This document shows positions 8,835 to 16,705 of a DNA stretch of 39,121 bases, piece by piece (position 1 is the stretch's first letter; each line of letters starts with the position of its first letter). The translations under genes were made by a program, and so were the position numbers. This DNA is from Planctomycetota bacterium (lineage in GTDB: Bacteria; Planctomycetota; Planctomycetia; Pirellulales; UBA1268). The stretch is taken from assembly GCA_014238855.1 (NCBI GenBank), contig JABAAH010000023.1:1-39121 (forward strand). The letters run 5' to 3'. The notes under the pieces were generated by a model. It had not been told where the DNA came from, ran no database searches, and saw only the letters and a program-made list of their open reading frames with translations.

Positions 8835-8990
8835 TTTAAAGTTCTTTGCTCTCCGTGAGCCGGTTGTTCCCGCTGAAGATATCCCTAGATGGAATTAGGT
8901 GTCTTTTCAGATTTGGTGTAGTAAGACCCGGCTGCTCATTGTGGCTTGCACAATAAAGAAGAGAGCAATTCACATGAGAGAAGGTTCCGA

Positions 8991-10430
8991 GTGACGAGTG
9001 AAGAACAGCCTCGGCGACGTCGCCCTGCTGAGGAGAATTTGTCCCAAGGCACGGATCGCCGGGAGAACCGGCGGGAAGAAGTACCACCGCCTGCTGCGAA
9101 GATACCCACGGGTTCCGCCGATACTGAAAATGAAAGTGGAGGATTTGCAGCCCTTGGACTTTCAGCAACCACTCTGCAGGCAGTGGATCGAGCAGGATAT
9201 TCTCAGCCAACTCCCGTTCAGGTTGGTGTCATTCCCAAAGCCATCGCAGGCATTGATGTATTGGGGCAGGCCCAAACTGGTACAGGCAAGACTGCTTCGT
9301 TCGTGCTCCCTATCCTCGAGTTATTAACTAAAAGTCCTGGAAGAGGTCGTGGTGCGAGGGCCCTTGTCATGGTGCCAACGCGTGAATTAGCCGTCCAAGT
9401 TCGTGATGAATTTGAAAAACTCGCTGCAGGTTCAAAAATGCAGTGTGTTGCCGTGTACGGTGGAAAGCCCATTAAGGGACAAATCGATAAGCTTGCAAAG
9501 AATCCTGAAGTTGTCGTTGGGACACCGGGCAGAGTCCTTGACCACATGAGTCGGGGCACGCTCTTACTGGGTGAATTAGAACTTGTGACACTCGATGAAG
9601 CGGACCGCATGTTGGATATCGGTTTCCGTCCAGATATAGAAAAAATTCTTCGTCGCTGCCCTCAGAGCCGACAGACGCTACTTCTTTCTGCTACCGTTCC
9701 TCCTCCTGTTGCGAAATTAGCAACTCGATACATGCGAGATCCTGAGATTCTTGACTTTTCAACGAATGAACTTTCCGTTGAGACAATTGAGCAGTTTTAT
9801 TTCACAGTGGATCCCACTCGTAAGTTTAAGTTACTTGAAAAAGTCCTTGAACAAGAACAGCCGCGGCAGGCCATTGTGTTTTGTCGAACCAAACGTGGGA
9901 CCGATAAGATTCATGAGCGGCTTCAGCGACATAGAAAAAATGAAAAGACAAGCGTTGCGTGCATCCATGGTGATCTTGCCCAGAATGTGCGAGATCGCGT
10001 GATGCGGCAGTTTCGTGACGGTCAGATACAGGTTCTGGTGGCAACGGACGTCGTTGGCCGTGGTATTGATGTATCAGGTGTTTCACACATCATTAATTAC
10101 GACATCCCCGAGTTCTGTGACGACTACGTTCATCGAGTTGGCAGAACAGGACGCATGGGCCGAGAGGGCATCGCGTATACATTTGTTGCGCCGGAAGAGG
10201 GTCCGCAACTGACTCGTATCGAGATGCGGATTGATAAGCTTCTTGAAAGGAAGGAAGTGCCAGGATTTGTTGCGCTTGATCCGGAGCCGGCGAGGCCAGT
10301 TCCTTCTCGAGGACAGCAGTCCGGAGGCGTTCAGGATTCAACTGAATCGGTTGACGCCGAACCACCAAAGCCAGCTCCGTCACTTCTGGGAAGAAAGCGT
10401 GGCCGAAAACGGTTTCGTAAAGCGTTGTAG
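8991..10430 (+). CDS. DEAD-box ATP-dependent RNA helicase
   Basis: 479 aa from GTG 8991, with AGAAGG at 8979-8984. The N-terminal 50 residues are highly charged and probably disordered. The core has all SF2 DEAD-box motifs: Q motif near 71-76 (SQPTPVQ), Walker A AQTGTGKT (94-101), PTREL (129-133), GTPGR (177-181), DEAD (202-205) and SAT. In RecA domain 2 are VFCRTK, GDLAQNVRD, VATDVVGRGID and HRVGRTGRMGREG. The C-terminus is basic (GRKRGRKRFRKAL), typical of RhlE/CsdA-like enzymes that bind RNA non-specifically. It probably acts in ribosome assembly, RNA decay or cold adaptation. Which paralogue it is cannot be told. A UDG-like gene follows after 24 nt and may be co-transcribed. Confidence 0.94.
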   Translation: MTSEEQPRRRRPAEENLSQGTDRRENRREEVPPPAAKIPTGSADTENESGGFAALGLSATTLQAVDRAGYSQPTPVQVGVIPKAIAGIDVLGQAQTGTGKTASFVLPILELLTKSPGRGRGARALVMVPTRELAVQVRDEFEKLAAGSKMQCVAVYGGKPIKGQIDKLAKNPEVVVGTPGRVLDHMSRGTLLLGELELVTLDEADRMLDIGFRPDIEKILRRCPQSRQTLLLSATVPPPVAKLATRYMRDPEILDFSTNELSVETIEQFYFTVDPTRKFKLLEKVLEQEQPRQAIVFCRTKRGTDKIHERLQRHRKNEKTSVACIHGDLAQNVRDRVMRQFRDGQIQVLVATDVVGRGIDVSGVSHIINYDIPEFCDDYVHRVGRTGRMGREGIAYTFVAPEEGPQLTRIEMRIDKLLERKEVPGFVALDPEPARPVPSRGQQSGGVQDSTESVDAEPPKPAPSLLGRKRGRKRFRKAL

Positions 10431-10454
10431 AACCCGTAACTGTAGGGTGTAGAT

Positions 10455-11162
10455 ATGTCAGAACGGGCATTGCGGCAGCGATTAGAGAGCCTGGAATTAG
10501 CAGGCGTAACAAGTCTTCCAAAAACCCGAACGAGTCATGGGAAGCGTATCGGTGATGCGTTAGTGGGCTCACAGAGAACTGATTCCGAAGAGTACGGGCG
10601 ACTACTTAGTGGCATGCACGAAGCAGTGTCGCATTCTAACAAGTGTTCGCAACTTGCTTCTTTCTCTTCGCAAGATGTATTTGGTAGCGGTGGTGATCAT
10701 CCTCGGCTTTGTTTTTTTGGGGTGTCTCCGGAAGAGGCTGATGTTGAATCTGGAACACTCTTTACAGGTGAAACTGAAACACTTTTCACAAAAATTCTTG
10801 AAGCCTGCGCATTTCCTTTTGAAGAAGTCTATGTGCTCAACAGTGTTGAAAAACCACACCCCAAAGAAGATCATCATGATGCTCATGAGATCAAGAATTA
10901 TGAACAATTTTTAGAACAGCACATGATTGCATTGAAGCCACAATTTATCTGCTGTCTTGGAACCAGTGCGGCTCAGTCTCTCTTACGAACCGCAGAGTCG
11001 ATTGAATCACTACGTAAGAAGTGGTTTGCATATCAAGGTGTTCGTGCCATGTGCACGTACCATCCCTCATACCTTCTTCGTAATCCGTCAGCAAAACGAG
11101 ATGTTTGGGAAGATATGAAACGACTCATGAGTGCTATGAAAATTGATCTTCCGGCAAGCTAG
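10455..11162 (+). CDS. Divergent uracil-DNA glycosylase superfamily protein
   Basis: 235 aa. Residues 80-225 follow the family 4/5-type UDG fold. LCFFGVSPEEADVESGTLFTG (86-105) stands where family 4 has GEAPG...G.PFVG. VYVLNSVEKPHP (125-136) stands for the Y(I/V)TN motif, and YHPSYLLRN (202-210) matches motif B with the HPS. The first motif is degenerate (GVSPEE), and the [4Fe-4S] cysteines of family 4, including the one normally in the KCRP segment, are not in place. The N-terminal 75 residues are charged and unassigned. The substrate may be uracil or another lesion, or activity may be lost. It follows the helicase gene closely and ends head-on to glmM. Confidence 0.72.
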   Translation: MSERALRQRLESLELAGVTSLPKTRTSHGKRIGDALVGSQRTDSEEYGRLLSGMHEAVSHSNKCSQLASFSSQDVFGSGGDHPRLCFFGVSPEEADVESGTLFTGETETLFTKILEACAFPFEEVYVLNSVEKPHPKEDHHDAHEIKNYEQFLEQHMIALKPQFICCLGTSAAQSLLRTAESIESLRKKWFAYQGVRAMCTYHPSYLLRNPSAKRDVWEDMKRLMSAMKIDLPAS

Positions 11163-11194
11163 GCTGACATGTGTTGAAGTATTAACGCAAAGCC

Positions 11195-11234
11195 ATCATT
11201 GAGCAAGCAACGCTTTTCTTGCTTGCTCAATGAT
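11195..11234. terminator. Perfect 16-bp inverted repeat at the glmM 3' end; possible bidirectional terminator
   Basis: ATCATTGAGCAAGCAA (11195-11210) and TTGCTTGCTCAATGAT (11219-11234) pair perfectly around an 8-nt loop. The structure covers the last 13 codons and stop of glmM and lies 33 nt after the UDG-like gene, between convergent genes. There is no T-tract after the stem on either strand. Confidence 0.6.
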
Positions 11235-12596
11235 CGACATCGCTCGTTGTCCATCAGTTGCCTCGGCAATAATTCTCACAATAGGCTCCGTGTTACTTGC
11301 ACGTACCAGTACCCAGCCATCAGCACATTCTACACGCACGCCATCAAGGCGGCTTACAGTTGCTTCTGGAAAAGCATGAGCAACACGATGAAAGGATTCG
11401 TCAATATCTGACTGAGACCATCCAGGTGGCAGCATGAGCTTTGTTTTTTTAATTGTGAGAGGAGGAAAGTCTTTGATCAGATCTGCAAGAGGGATAAGTT
11501 TTCCGCCCTCTGCCATCCGTTCTAAAATAAGTGCCATGGCAACAAATGAATCTCGAACAAGGCCGACACGGGGGTCTATTACGCCGCCGTTGCCCTCTCC
11601 TCCTAAAACAGCATTTCTCTTAAGCATCTCGTCGACAACGTTTGCTTCACCGACAGCGGAGAGTGTGCATGATGAGCCATGTTGTTCGGCAATTTTTACA
11701 GTGAGGCTACTCGTAGAACAGTTAATGACAACTGGGCCCGGAGATTTCTTAAGCACTGCATCGGCTGCAAGAGCGAGCGTTAATTCCTCACCTAGATAGT
11801 GCCCCGTGCCGTCAGCAATGGCAAGCCTGTCTGCATCTGGGTCTTGGAAGAAGCCAATATCAGCCCCGGCTGCTGATATTTGTGGGAGTAAATCGATGAG
11901 ATTATCCGCCGTTGGCTCAGGTTCATGCTCGAACTGTCCGTCAGGAGGCTCACCAACAACAGTAACCTCACAACCAAGTGCTTCAAGGAGTGGCCGTGCC
12001 AGGCGACTTCCTGCCCCACGACCACAATCTATCCACACCTTCGGGCTCACACGACGGATAGTATCGACGTCGATAATCGCAAGTACTTTTTCTAGGTGTG
12101 GGAGAACGCTTTCAATGGAATGTATATTTCCAGGCTTACACTCATTTTCTGTCTTTGGCGGAGCCCTTCGTAGTGCTTCAAATCGTAAACGTACAGCGTC
12201 ACCTGCCACAGCGGGAAGTACGCGGCCTTTCTCAGAGAAGAGTTTGAGGCCGTTGTAGGGTGCCGGATTATGGCTGGCTGATATTTGAATGCCTCCAGCA
12301 GCATTATGCTGAACAACGGCAACGCCTATTGTTGGTGTTGATGCCGTATCACAGTCGAGCACATCTCGACCGCTGGCCGTAATCGCCTTGGAAATTGCTT
12401 CTTTGAGTGCCGGCCCAGACTCTCGCCCATCCCTCCCGACTACTATGGGTCCAGCAGGAAGGGTTTCGATGAAGCTGTATGCATAGGCGGCTGCGACATC
12501 ATCTGTGAGGGATTTCCCCACGATTCCACGAAGCCCAGAGACACTGACGATAAGTGGCTCAGGATGCGATACATTTGACCCGGTTCCATTATTCAT
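11196..12596 (-). CDS. glmM: Phosphoglucosamine mutase / phosphohexomutase, archaeal-type GlmM
   Basis: 466 aa from ATG 12596, with GGAAA six nt upstream. The open frame extends to 12731, but that would overlap the divergent gene and lacks a ribosome-binding site. The alpha-D-phosphohexomutase domains are in order: catalytic S108 in ISASHNP, Mg2+ loop D252/D254/D256 (DPDADR), sugar-binding loop GGEGNGG (332-338) and phosphate-binding RASNTEP (from R432). GGEGNGG rather than GGE.SGH is the hallmark of the archaeal-type GlmM subgroup. The likely reaction is glucosamine-6-P to glucosamine-1-P, feeding UDP-GlcNAc. Phosphomannomutase activity is possible. The last 13 codons lie inside a perfect inverted repeat. 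It is transcribed away from a second phosphohexomutase gene. Confidence 0.85.
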   Translation of the reverse strand: MNNGTGSNVSHPEPLIVSVSGLRGIVGKSLTDDVAAAYAYSFIETLPAGPIVVGRDGRESGPALKEAISKAITASGRDVLDCDTASTPTIGVAVVQHNAAGGIQISASHNPAPYNGLKLFSEKGRVLPAVAGDAVRLRFEALRRAPPKTENECKPGNIHSIESVLPHLEKVLAIIDVDTIRRVSPKVWIDCGRGAGSRLARPLLEALGCEVTVVGEPPDGQFEHEPEPTADNLIDLLPQISAAGADIGFFQDPDADRLAIADGTGHYLGEELTLALAADAVLKKSPGPVVINCSTSSLTVKIAEQHGSSCTLSAVGEANVVDEMLKRNAVLGGEGNGGVIDPRVGLVRDSFVAMALILERMAEGGKLIPLADLIKDFPPLTIKKTKLMLPPGWSQSDIDESFHRVAHAFPEATVSRLDGVRVECADGWVLVRASNTEPIVRIIAEATDGQRAMSIIEQARKALLAQ

Positions 12597-12637
12597 TGAT
12601 TTTCCATTGGAAATTGCTGCATGTTTTAGATTGGCAG

Positions 12638-12650
12638 AGTATAAATCCAA
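12638..12650 (-). promoter_or_regulatory. Candidate -10 promoter element of glmM
   Basis: The minus strand reads TTGGATTTATACT 41 nt before the glmM ATG. It is identical to the element at 4641-4653 in front of the PAS/GAF/receiver gene. It sits in the 94-bp gap shared with the divergent phosphohexomutase gene. Confidence 0.4.
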
Positions 12651-12690
12651 ACGGAATATAGCGAATACCCGTGTTTCTCCGGAGTTACCG

Positions 12691-14574
12691 ATGACACCAA
12701 TGTCTGCTGATCTGCTTACTGATTGTCTCACACAACTGGACAGAGCCCATCAGAACGGGGTGATTACAGACCATTCGGTAGTCACGATGCGAACATGGTT
12801 AGCAGAATCACGGTATTCAGAGTTCGCTGAGCCACTTGCTGATCTCATTCAGCGTGCGAAATCTGATGAAAATATTTGGAAAGCACTCGATGATGCATAT
12901 TGGACGGTCATTCCTTTTGGCACAGGGGGTCGTCGCGGGAAGATGTTTCCCGTTGGGTCGAATGCCATCAATGACCGCACAATTGGCGAGAGCGCTCAAG
13001 GGCTTGCTGAATATGTAACAGAAATGTGCCACGCAGAGGGTGGGCCAAGTTGTACTATCGCGTACGACACGCGACATCGTTCAGAGCATTTTGCAAAGTT
13101 GTGCAGTGAAGTTCTTTTGGCAGCAGGGTTTAAAATATTTTTTCTGCGAGGCTTTCGGAGTACGCCGGAACTTTCATATGCGGTTCGGTATACCAAGAGC
13201 ACGTGCGGTATTATGGTAACGGCGAGCCATAATCCCCCTAGTGATAATGCTGTCAAGGTGTACTGGGCTGGTGGTGTTCAAGTGTTACCACCTCACGACA
13301 AGGGCATTATTCAACGAGTGATGCAGGCCAATGACATTGTTCGAGTTCCGTTTGAGGATGGAGTTCAAAAGGGGCAAGTCGTCTTCGTGGAAGATGAAAT
13401 CGATACGGCTTTTGTAAAGGCAGTGCTGAAGCAGGCAACACCCGGTGCACGTGATCTCTCAGTCATTTACACACCACTCCATGGAGTTGGTGCGACAGCT
13501 GTTCTTCCAGTGCTTCAGGGAGCAGGTTTTCAAGATGTGAGATTGTTCGGTCCACAAGCTGATCCAGACGGTGATTTCCCAAATGTTCCGGGGCATGTCG
13601 CAAATCCGGAAAACCCCGAAGTGATGAGCGGTGCAATTGATGAGGCACGCTCTCAGTCTGATGACGTGGTCATGGCAAGTGACCCAGATTGTGATCGGCT
13701 TGGAGCAGCAGCTGCAATTGACGGAGTCAGCGGTAGTGAATGGAAGACGTTCACAGGGAATCAACTTGGGGCCTTGCTAACGGATTGGGTGCTTGAAAAA
13801 AGAAGAGATCAGAAAAATCTGCGGTCTGCCGACACCATTGTCACAACTCTGGTAACAAGTGGCCTAATTCGTTGCATTGGTGAGAAGTATGGAGTGAATG
13901 TCATCGATTGGCTTCAGGTTGGATTCAAATGGATAGGTCGAACCATTGACGACATCGGTGCAGAAAATTTTGTTTTTGGTTGTGAAGAATCTCATGGATA
14001 TCTGGCAGGAACGCATGTTCGTGACAAAGACGCTAGTGTGGCTGCCTTACTTCTTGCGGAATTGGCAGCAGATCTCAAGTCACATGGAAAAACATTACAT
14101 CAAAAGCTTGATGAAATGTTTTGTGCCTATGGGTGTTATCTCGAACGTCAGGTAGCAATCAAGTTGCCAGGTGCTGCTGGTATGGATCGAATGCGCGAGA
14201 TCATGGCGGGCCTACGAGCCGAACTTCCTGCAGAATTTGGTGGGCTACCAGTGAGAAGAGCAAGAGATTACGGGCAGCTGAAATTTCTTGAATCTGATGG
14301 GAGAGAAACACCGTTTCAGGGTGAGCAAGGCGATCTTGTTATCTTTGATCTCATTGATCCGAATAGTCCAAGCAATCAGGATTCCGAGCATGACTTTCCT
14401 CCGCTTGGCAATGCAATAGCAGCGAGGCCGTCTGGTACAGAGCCAAAAATCAAGTTCTACCTTTTTGCCTTTTCCCCGCCGATGGCTGCAGAAAAACTTC
14501 CGTCAGTAAAACGGTTCCTTGAAAGCCGACTCGATCTCCTTGAGAAGGATTTACGCAGACAAGTAGGAGTTTGA
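12691..14574 (+). CDS. Phospho-sugar mutase (phosphoglucomutase/phosphomannomutase, PGM2-like long form)
   Basis: 627 aa from ATG 12691, with GGAG six nt upstream. The frame is open back to 12505, but that overlaps glmM. Signature sites are FGTGGRRG near residue 75, catalytic S179 in TASHNP, Mg2+ loop D331/D333/D335 (DPDCDR), sugar loop CEESHGYL (431-438) and phosphate loop RPSGTEP (579-585). The N-terminal extension of about 70 residues and the CEESHG loop place it with the long PGM2/PgcA-type enzymes, which interconvert glucose-1-P and glucose-6-P or related sugars. Substrate cannot be decided. It shares no close similarity with the GlmM next door beyond family motifs, so the pair is not a recent duplication. 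Confidence 0.88.
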   Translation: MTPMSADLLTDCLTQLDRAHQNGVITDHSVVTMRTWLAESRYSEFAEPLADLIQRAKSDENIWKALDDAYWTVIPFGTGGRRGKMFPVGSNAINDRTIGESAQGLAEYVTEMCHAEGGPSCTIAYDTRHRSEHFAKLCSEVLLAAGFKIFFLRGFRSTPELSYAVRYTKSTCGIMVTASHNPPSDNAVKVYWAGGVQVLPPHDKGIIQRVMQANDIVRVPFEDGVQKGQVVFVEDEIDTAFVKAVLKQATPGARDLSVIYTPLHGVGATAVLPVLQGAGFQDVRLFGPQADPDGDFPNVPGHVANPENPEVMSGAIDEARSQSDDVVMASDPDCDRLGAAAAIDGVSGSEWKTFTGNQLGALLTDWVLEKRRDQKNLRSADTIVTTLVTSGLIRCIGEKYGVNVIDWLQVGFKWIGRTIDDIGAENFVFGCEESHGYLAGTHVRDKDASVAALLLAELAADLKSHGKTLHQKLDEMFCAYGCYLERQVAIKLPGAAGMDRMREIMAGLRAELPAEFGGLPVRRARDYGQLKFLESDGRETPFQGEQGDLVIFDLIDPNSPSNQDSEHDFPPLGNAIAARPSGTEPKIKFYLFAFSPPMAAEKLPSVKRFLESRLDLLEKDLRRQVGV

Positions 14575-14675
14575 TCCCAAGGTGTGCGAGTTGTGTTGCT
14601 TTTATTCGACATCTTCTGAAAAGAATCTGTGACCGCGATGGCTGGCAATTGCGATATTCGTCATAGAATACAAAT

Positions 14676-16055
14676 ATGAACGATCCATCGAATGCAAATT
14701 CTGAGACAACTCCGGCTGATACTGAGAGACCGGTGACGTCTAGCGACTACGCCGCAGCTGCCAGAAAGGTGCGTGATTTTCCGCAGACCGCGGGGGTCTA
14801 TTTGATGAAGGACATTGCTGGCCGTGTGATTTATGTTGGCAAGGCAAAAAATCTACGAAGTCGGGCTGCGAGCTATTTCCTCAAGGCTGCAGAGGTTGAC
14901 CGTCGAACAGCTGATCTTGTGCGTGAAATAAGAGACATTGATTATCTCGAAGCGGATAGTGAAGTAGACGCACTTCTTCTTGAAAGTCGTCTCATTAAAG
15001 ACGTACAGCCACGCTTTAATTCATTACTCAAAGACGACAAGACCTTTCCATATTTACAAATCACAACACACGAAGATTTCCCTCGGATCGAGTTTACTCG
15101 TTCACCAGCTTCCAAAGGCGTGAAACTCTATGGTCCGTTTCCGAGTGCGGGAAGCCTTCGTGGCGCGATTGTCTTACTTCAAAGAATTTTTAAATTTCGA
15201 ACCTGCTCACTTGATATCGATAAAGATGATCCCCAGTGGCGATGGTTTCGGCCATGCTTACTCGCCTCAATTGGTCAATGTACCGCCCCATGTAATCTTC
15301 GAATAACAAAAGAGGATTACCGGAAAGATATTAATCGACTCAAAATATTTCTTGAGGGTGGAAAAAAACGGCTTCTTAAAGAAATGCGGACAGAAATGAT
15401 GTCGGCATCACAATCGCTTGAGTATGAAAAGGCAGCACGGCTTCGAGACGAGATCAAGCTGCTTGAGCGGCTTCATGAGCGCGGCGATCTTGAAGAACAT
15501 GTTCAGCCAGAAGTGTTTCTTGTTGATCCAAAAAAAGGACTTGCTGGCCTTGAGAAAGTACTTGGTCTTTCAGGCCCCCCCCGCGTCATCGAGGGTGTTG
15601 ATATTGCTCATCTGGCGGGCAATGAAACGGTTGCCAGCCTGGTTCAATTTATTGATGGTCTGCCTTTTAAGCCAGGGTACAAGCGCTATCGAATAAAAAC
15701 AGTCGAAGGCATCGATGACTTTAAAAGTATTCATGAGGTTGTATTGCGGAGATTTTCTCGACTACTCAGAGAAGGAGCATCTCTTCCAGATGTGTTTCTT
15801 ATCGATGGTGGGAAGGGGCAGTTGTCTGCTGCGATGGATGCGCTGAATTCTCTCGGGGTGGAGCCACCGTGTATCTTGTCAATTGCCAAAAGAGAAGAAG
15901 AGATTTTCCTTCCGGGTAAATCGGAGCCCTTGCGATTATCACGAGATGCTTACTCGTTGCGTTTACTTGAATACGTCCGCGATGAATCGCATCGTTTTGC
16001 ACAACACTATCACCATTTACTTCGAGGAAAGCGCACACTCGAAGATGACACCTAG
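14676..16055 (+). CDS. uvrC: Excinuclease ABC subunit C, short form lacking C-terminal HhH domain
   Basis: 459 aa, against about 600 for typical UvrC. The N-terminal GIY-YIG nuclease (36-115) has AGVYLMKD, YVGKAKNLRSR and the conserved ESRLIKDVQPRFN. Four cysteines (RTCS, RPCL, QCTAPC) match the Cys cluster recently recognised as metal/Fe-S in UvrC. A UVR motif (about 213-248) contacts UvrB. The RNase H-like C-terminal nuclease keeps D309 (GVDIAH), D377 (LIDGGKGQ) and H439 (DESHRFA). The protein ends 20 residues later, where other UvrCs continue into tandem helix-hairpin-helix motifs. No HhH-like sequence is visible in other frames downstream, so this is not an obvious frameshift. It makes both incisions in nucleotide excision repair. 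Confidence 0.92.
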   Translation: MNDPSNANSETTPADTERPVTSSDYAAAARKVRDFPQTAGVYLMKDIAGRVIYVGKAKNLRSRAASYFLKAAEVDRRTADLVREIRDIDYLEADSEVDALLLESRLIKDVQPRFNSLLKDDKTFPYLQITTHEDFPRIEFTRSPASKGVKLYGPFPSAGSLRGAIVLLQRIFKFRTCSLDIDKDDPQWRWFRPCLLASIGQCTAPCNLRITKEDYRKDINRLKIFLEGGKKRLLKEMRTEMMSASQSLEYEKAARLRDEIKLLERLHERGDLEEHVQPEVFLVDPKKGLAGLEKVLGLSGPPRVIEGVDIAHLAGNETVASLVQFIDGLPFKPGYKRYRIKTVEGIDDFKSIHEVVLRRFSRLLREGASLPDVFLIDGGKGQLSAAMDALNSLGVEPPCILSIAKREEEIFLPGKSEPLRLSRDAYSLRLLEYVRDESHRFAQHYHHLLRGKRTLEDDT

Positions 16056-16116
16056 ATCCTGAATGAAAACCAGGAGATGCCTTGATATTCTTATTGAAAG
16101 AAATAACGAGGTTGAA

Positions 16117-16476
16117 TTATTCAGCTTTGAGCCAAGACCGGGCGGCGTCTATTTCAGTGTGATCAAAGTAGGAAATTTTTGCGGTGGTAAAGGGCTTGCA
16201 GAACCATGCCATTCCCTCTTCCCATTTCTTTTCACCCACCATGGCGAGTCGCTCAATTTCGCCGAAGTGTTTCATGTCAAACTTGATGTCTTCCCAGAGA
16301 GCACCAGCGTCCCAGCCAGAAAAGTCATGCATTGAAAAGAGAATCTTTACCTTCCCTTTTTTCATTTCCGATTCGATAACGGGCACAAACGTGTCGTAGT
16401 CATCGCGCGTGAGTTTTCCTGTTGTGGCCACTTCAATAATTCTGTCGCTCTGTTGGTTTGTTACCTGCACGGCCAT
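16117..16476 (-). CDS. SpoIIAA/STAS-like small protein
   Basis: 119 aa from ATG 16476, chosen for the strong AAGGGGGG upstream. The frame is open to 16518. The pattern resembles the SpoIIAA-like (PF11964-type) family. A short beta strand, VATTGKLTRDDYDTFVPVIE, and KVKILFSMHDFSGWDAGALW are followed by HFGEIERLAMVGEKKWEEGM and a C-terminal strand/helix with an Asp/Ala-rich end. These proteins have a STAS-like fold and unknown role, often linked to stress or lipid binding. It is soluble, with no membrane segment. It is convergent with uvrC (61 nt apart) and divergent from the DUF1501 gene. Confidence 0.72.
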   Translation of the reverse strand: MAVQVTNQQSDRIIEVATTGKLTRDDYDTFVPVIESEMKKGKVKILFSMHDFSGWDAGALWEDIKFDMKHFGEIERLAMVGEKKWEEGMAWFCKPFTTAKISYFDHTEIDAARSWLKAE

Positions 16477-16610
16477 ACGAGCCCCCCTTAATAGTGGTTC
16501 TTTTGGATTTTCGGTCAAAAATCAGTCTAACACGCTGATATGAGACACACGACTGGTCCCATTTGGTGCGTAATGCATGCTTGATGGGTAACATTATTAC
16601 AGATATTAAG

Positions 16611-16660
16611 CCGATTATCTTGAGTACCGATTATCTTGAGTACTGCCCCTTGAGTACTGC
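16611..16660. repeat. Tandem 16-bp repeat plus extra TTGAGTAC copies upstream of the DUF1501 cluster
   Basis: CCGATTATCTTGAGTA occurs twice in tandem (16611-16626 and 16627-16642). CTTGAGTACTGC then occurs at 16635-16646 and 16649-16660. The result is three phased copies of CTTGAGTAC ending 46 bp before the DUF1501 start. The last copy enters an imperfect hairpin, GAGTACTG-CA-CAGTGCTC. It may bind a regulator. Confidence 0.6.
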
Positions 16661-16705
16661 ACAGTGCTCACACGTTCATCTGAGACTCGTGAAAGGAGAC
16701 TGCCC

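Larger units (their letters stand above)
8643..8990. other. Intergenic region between sdhB and the RNA helicase gene
   Basis: These 348 bp hold no convincing gene. It starts with a 10-bp direct repeat TTAAGCCCAA (8639-8648 and 8654-8663; the first copy overlaps the sdhB stop). A perfect 9-bp-arm hairpin lies at 8732-8754 and a 7-bp-arm palindrome at 8818-8834. A possible promoter (TTGCGT 8790-8795, 17 nt, TAATGT 8813-8818) would give a helicase leader of about 165 nt. Confidence 0.5.

Noticed and set aside
12505-12731. Overlapping divergent starts of glmM and the phospho-sugar mutase
   Set aside because: Both frames are open longer, but ribosome-binding sites and family alignments support starts at 12596 and 12691, which do not overlap.
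16055-16116. Frameshift that would restore an HhH domain to UvrC
   Set aside because: No frame after the stop encodes HhH-like sequence before the next gene.
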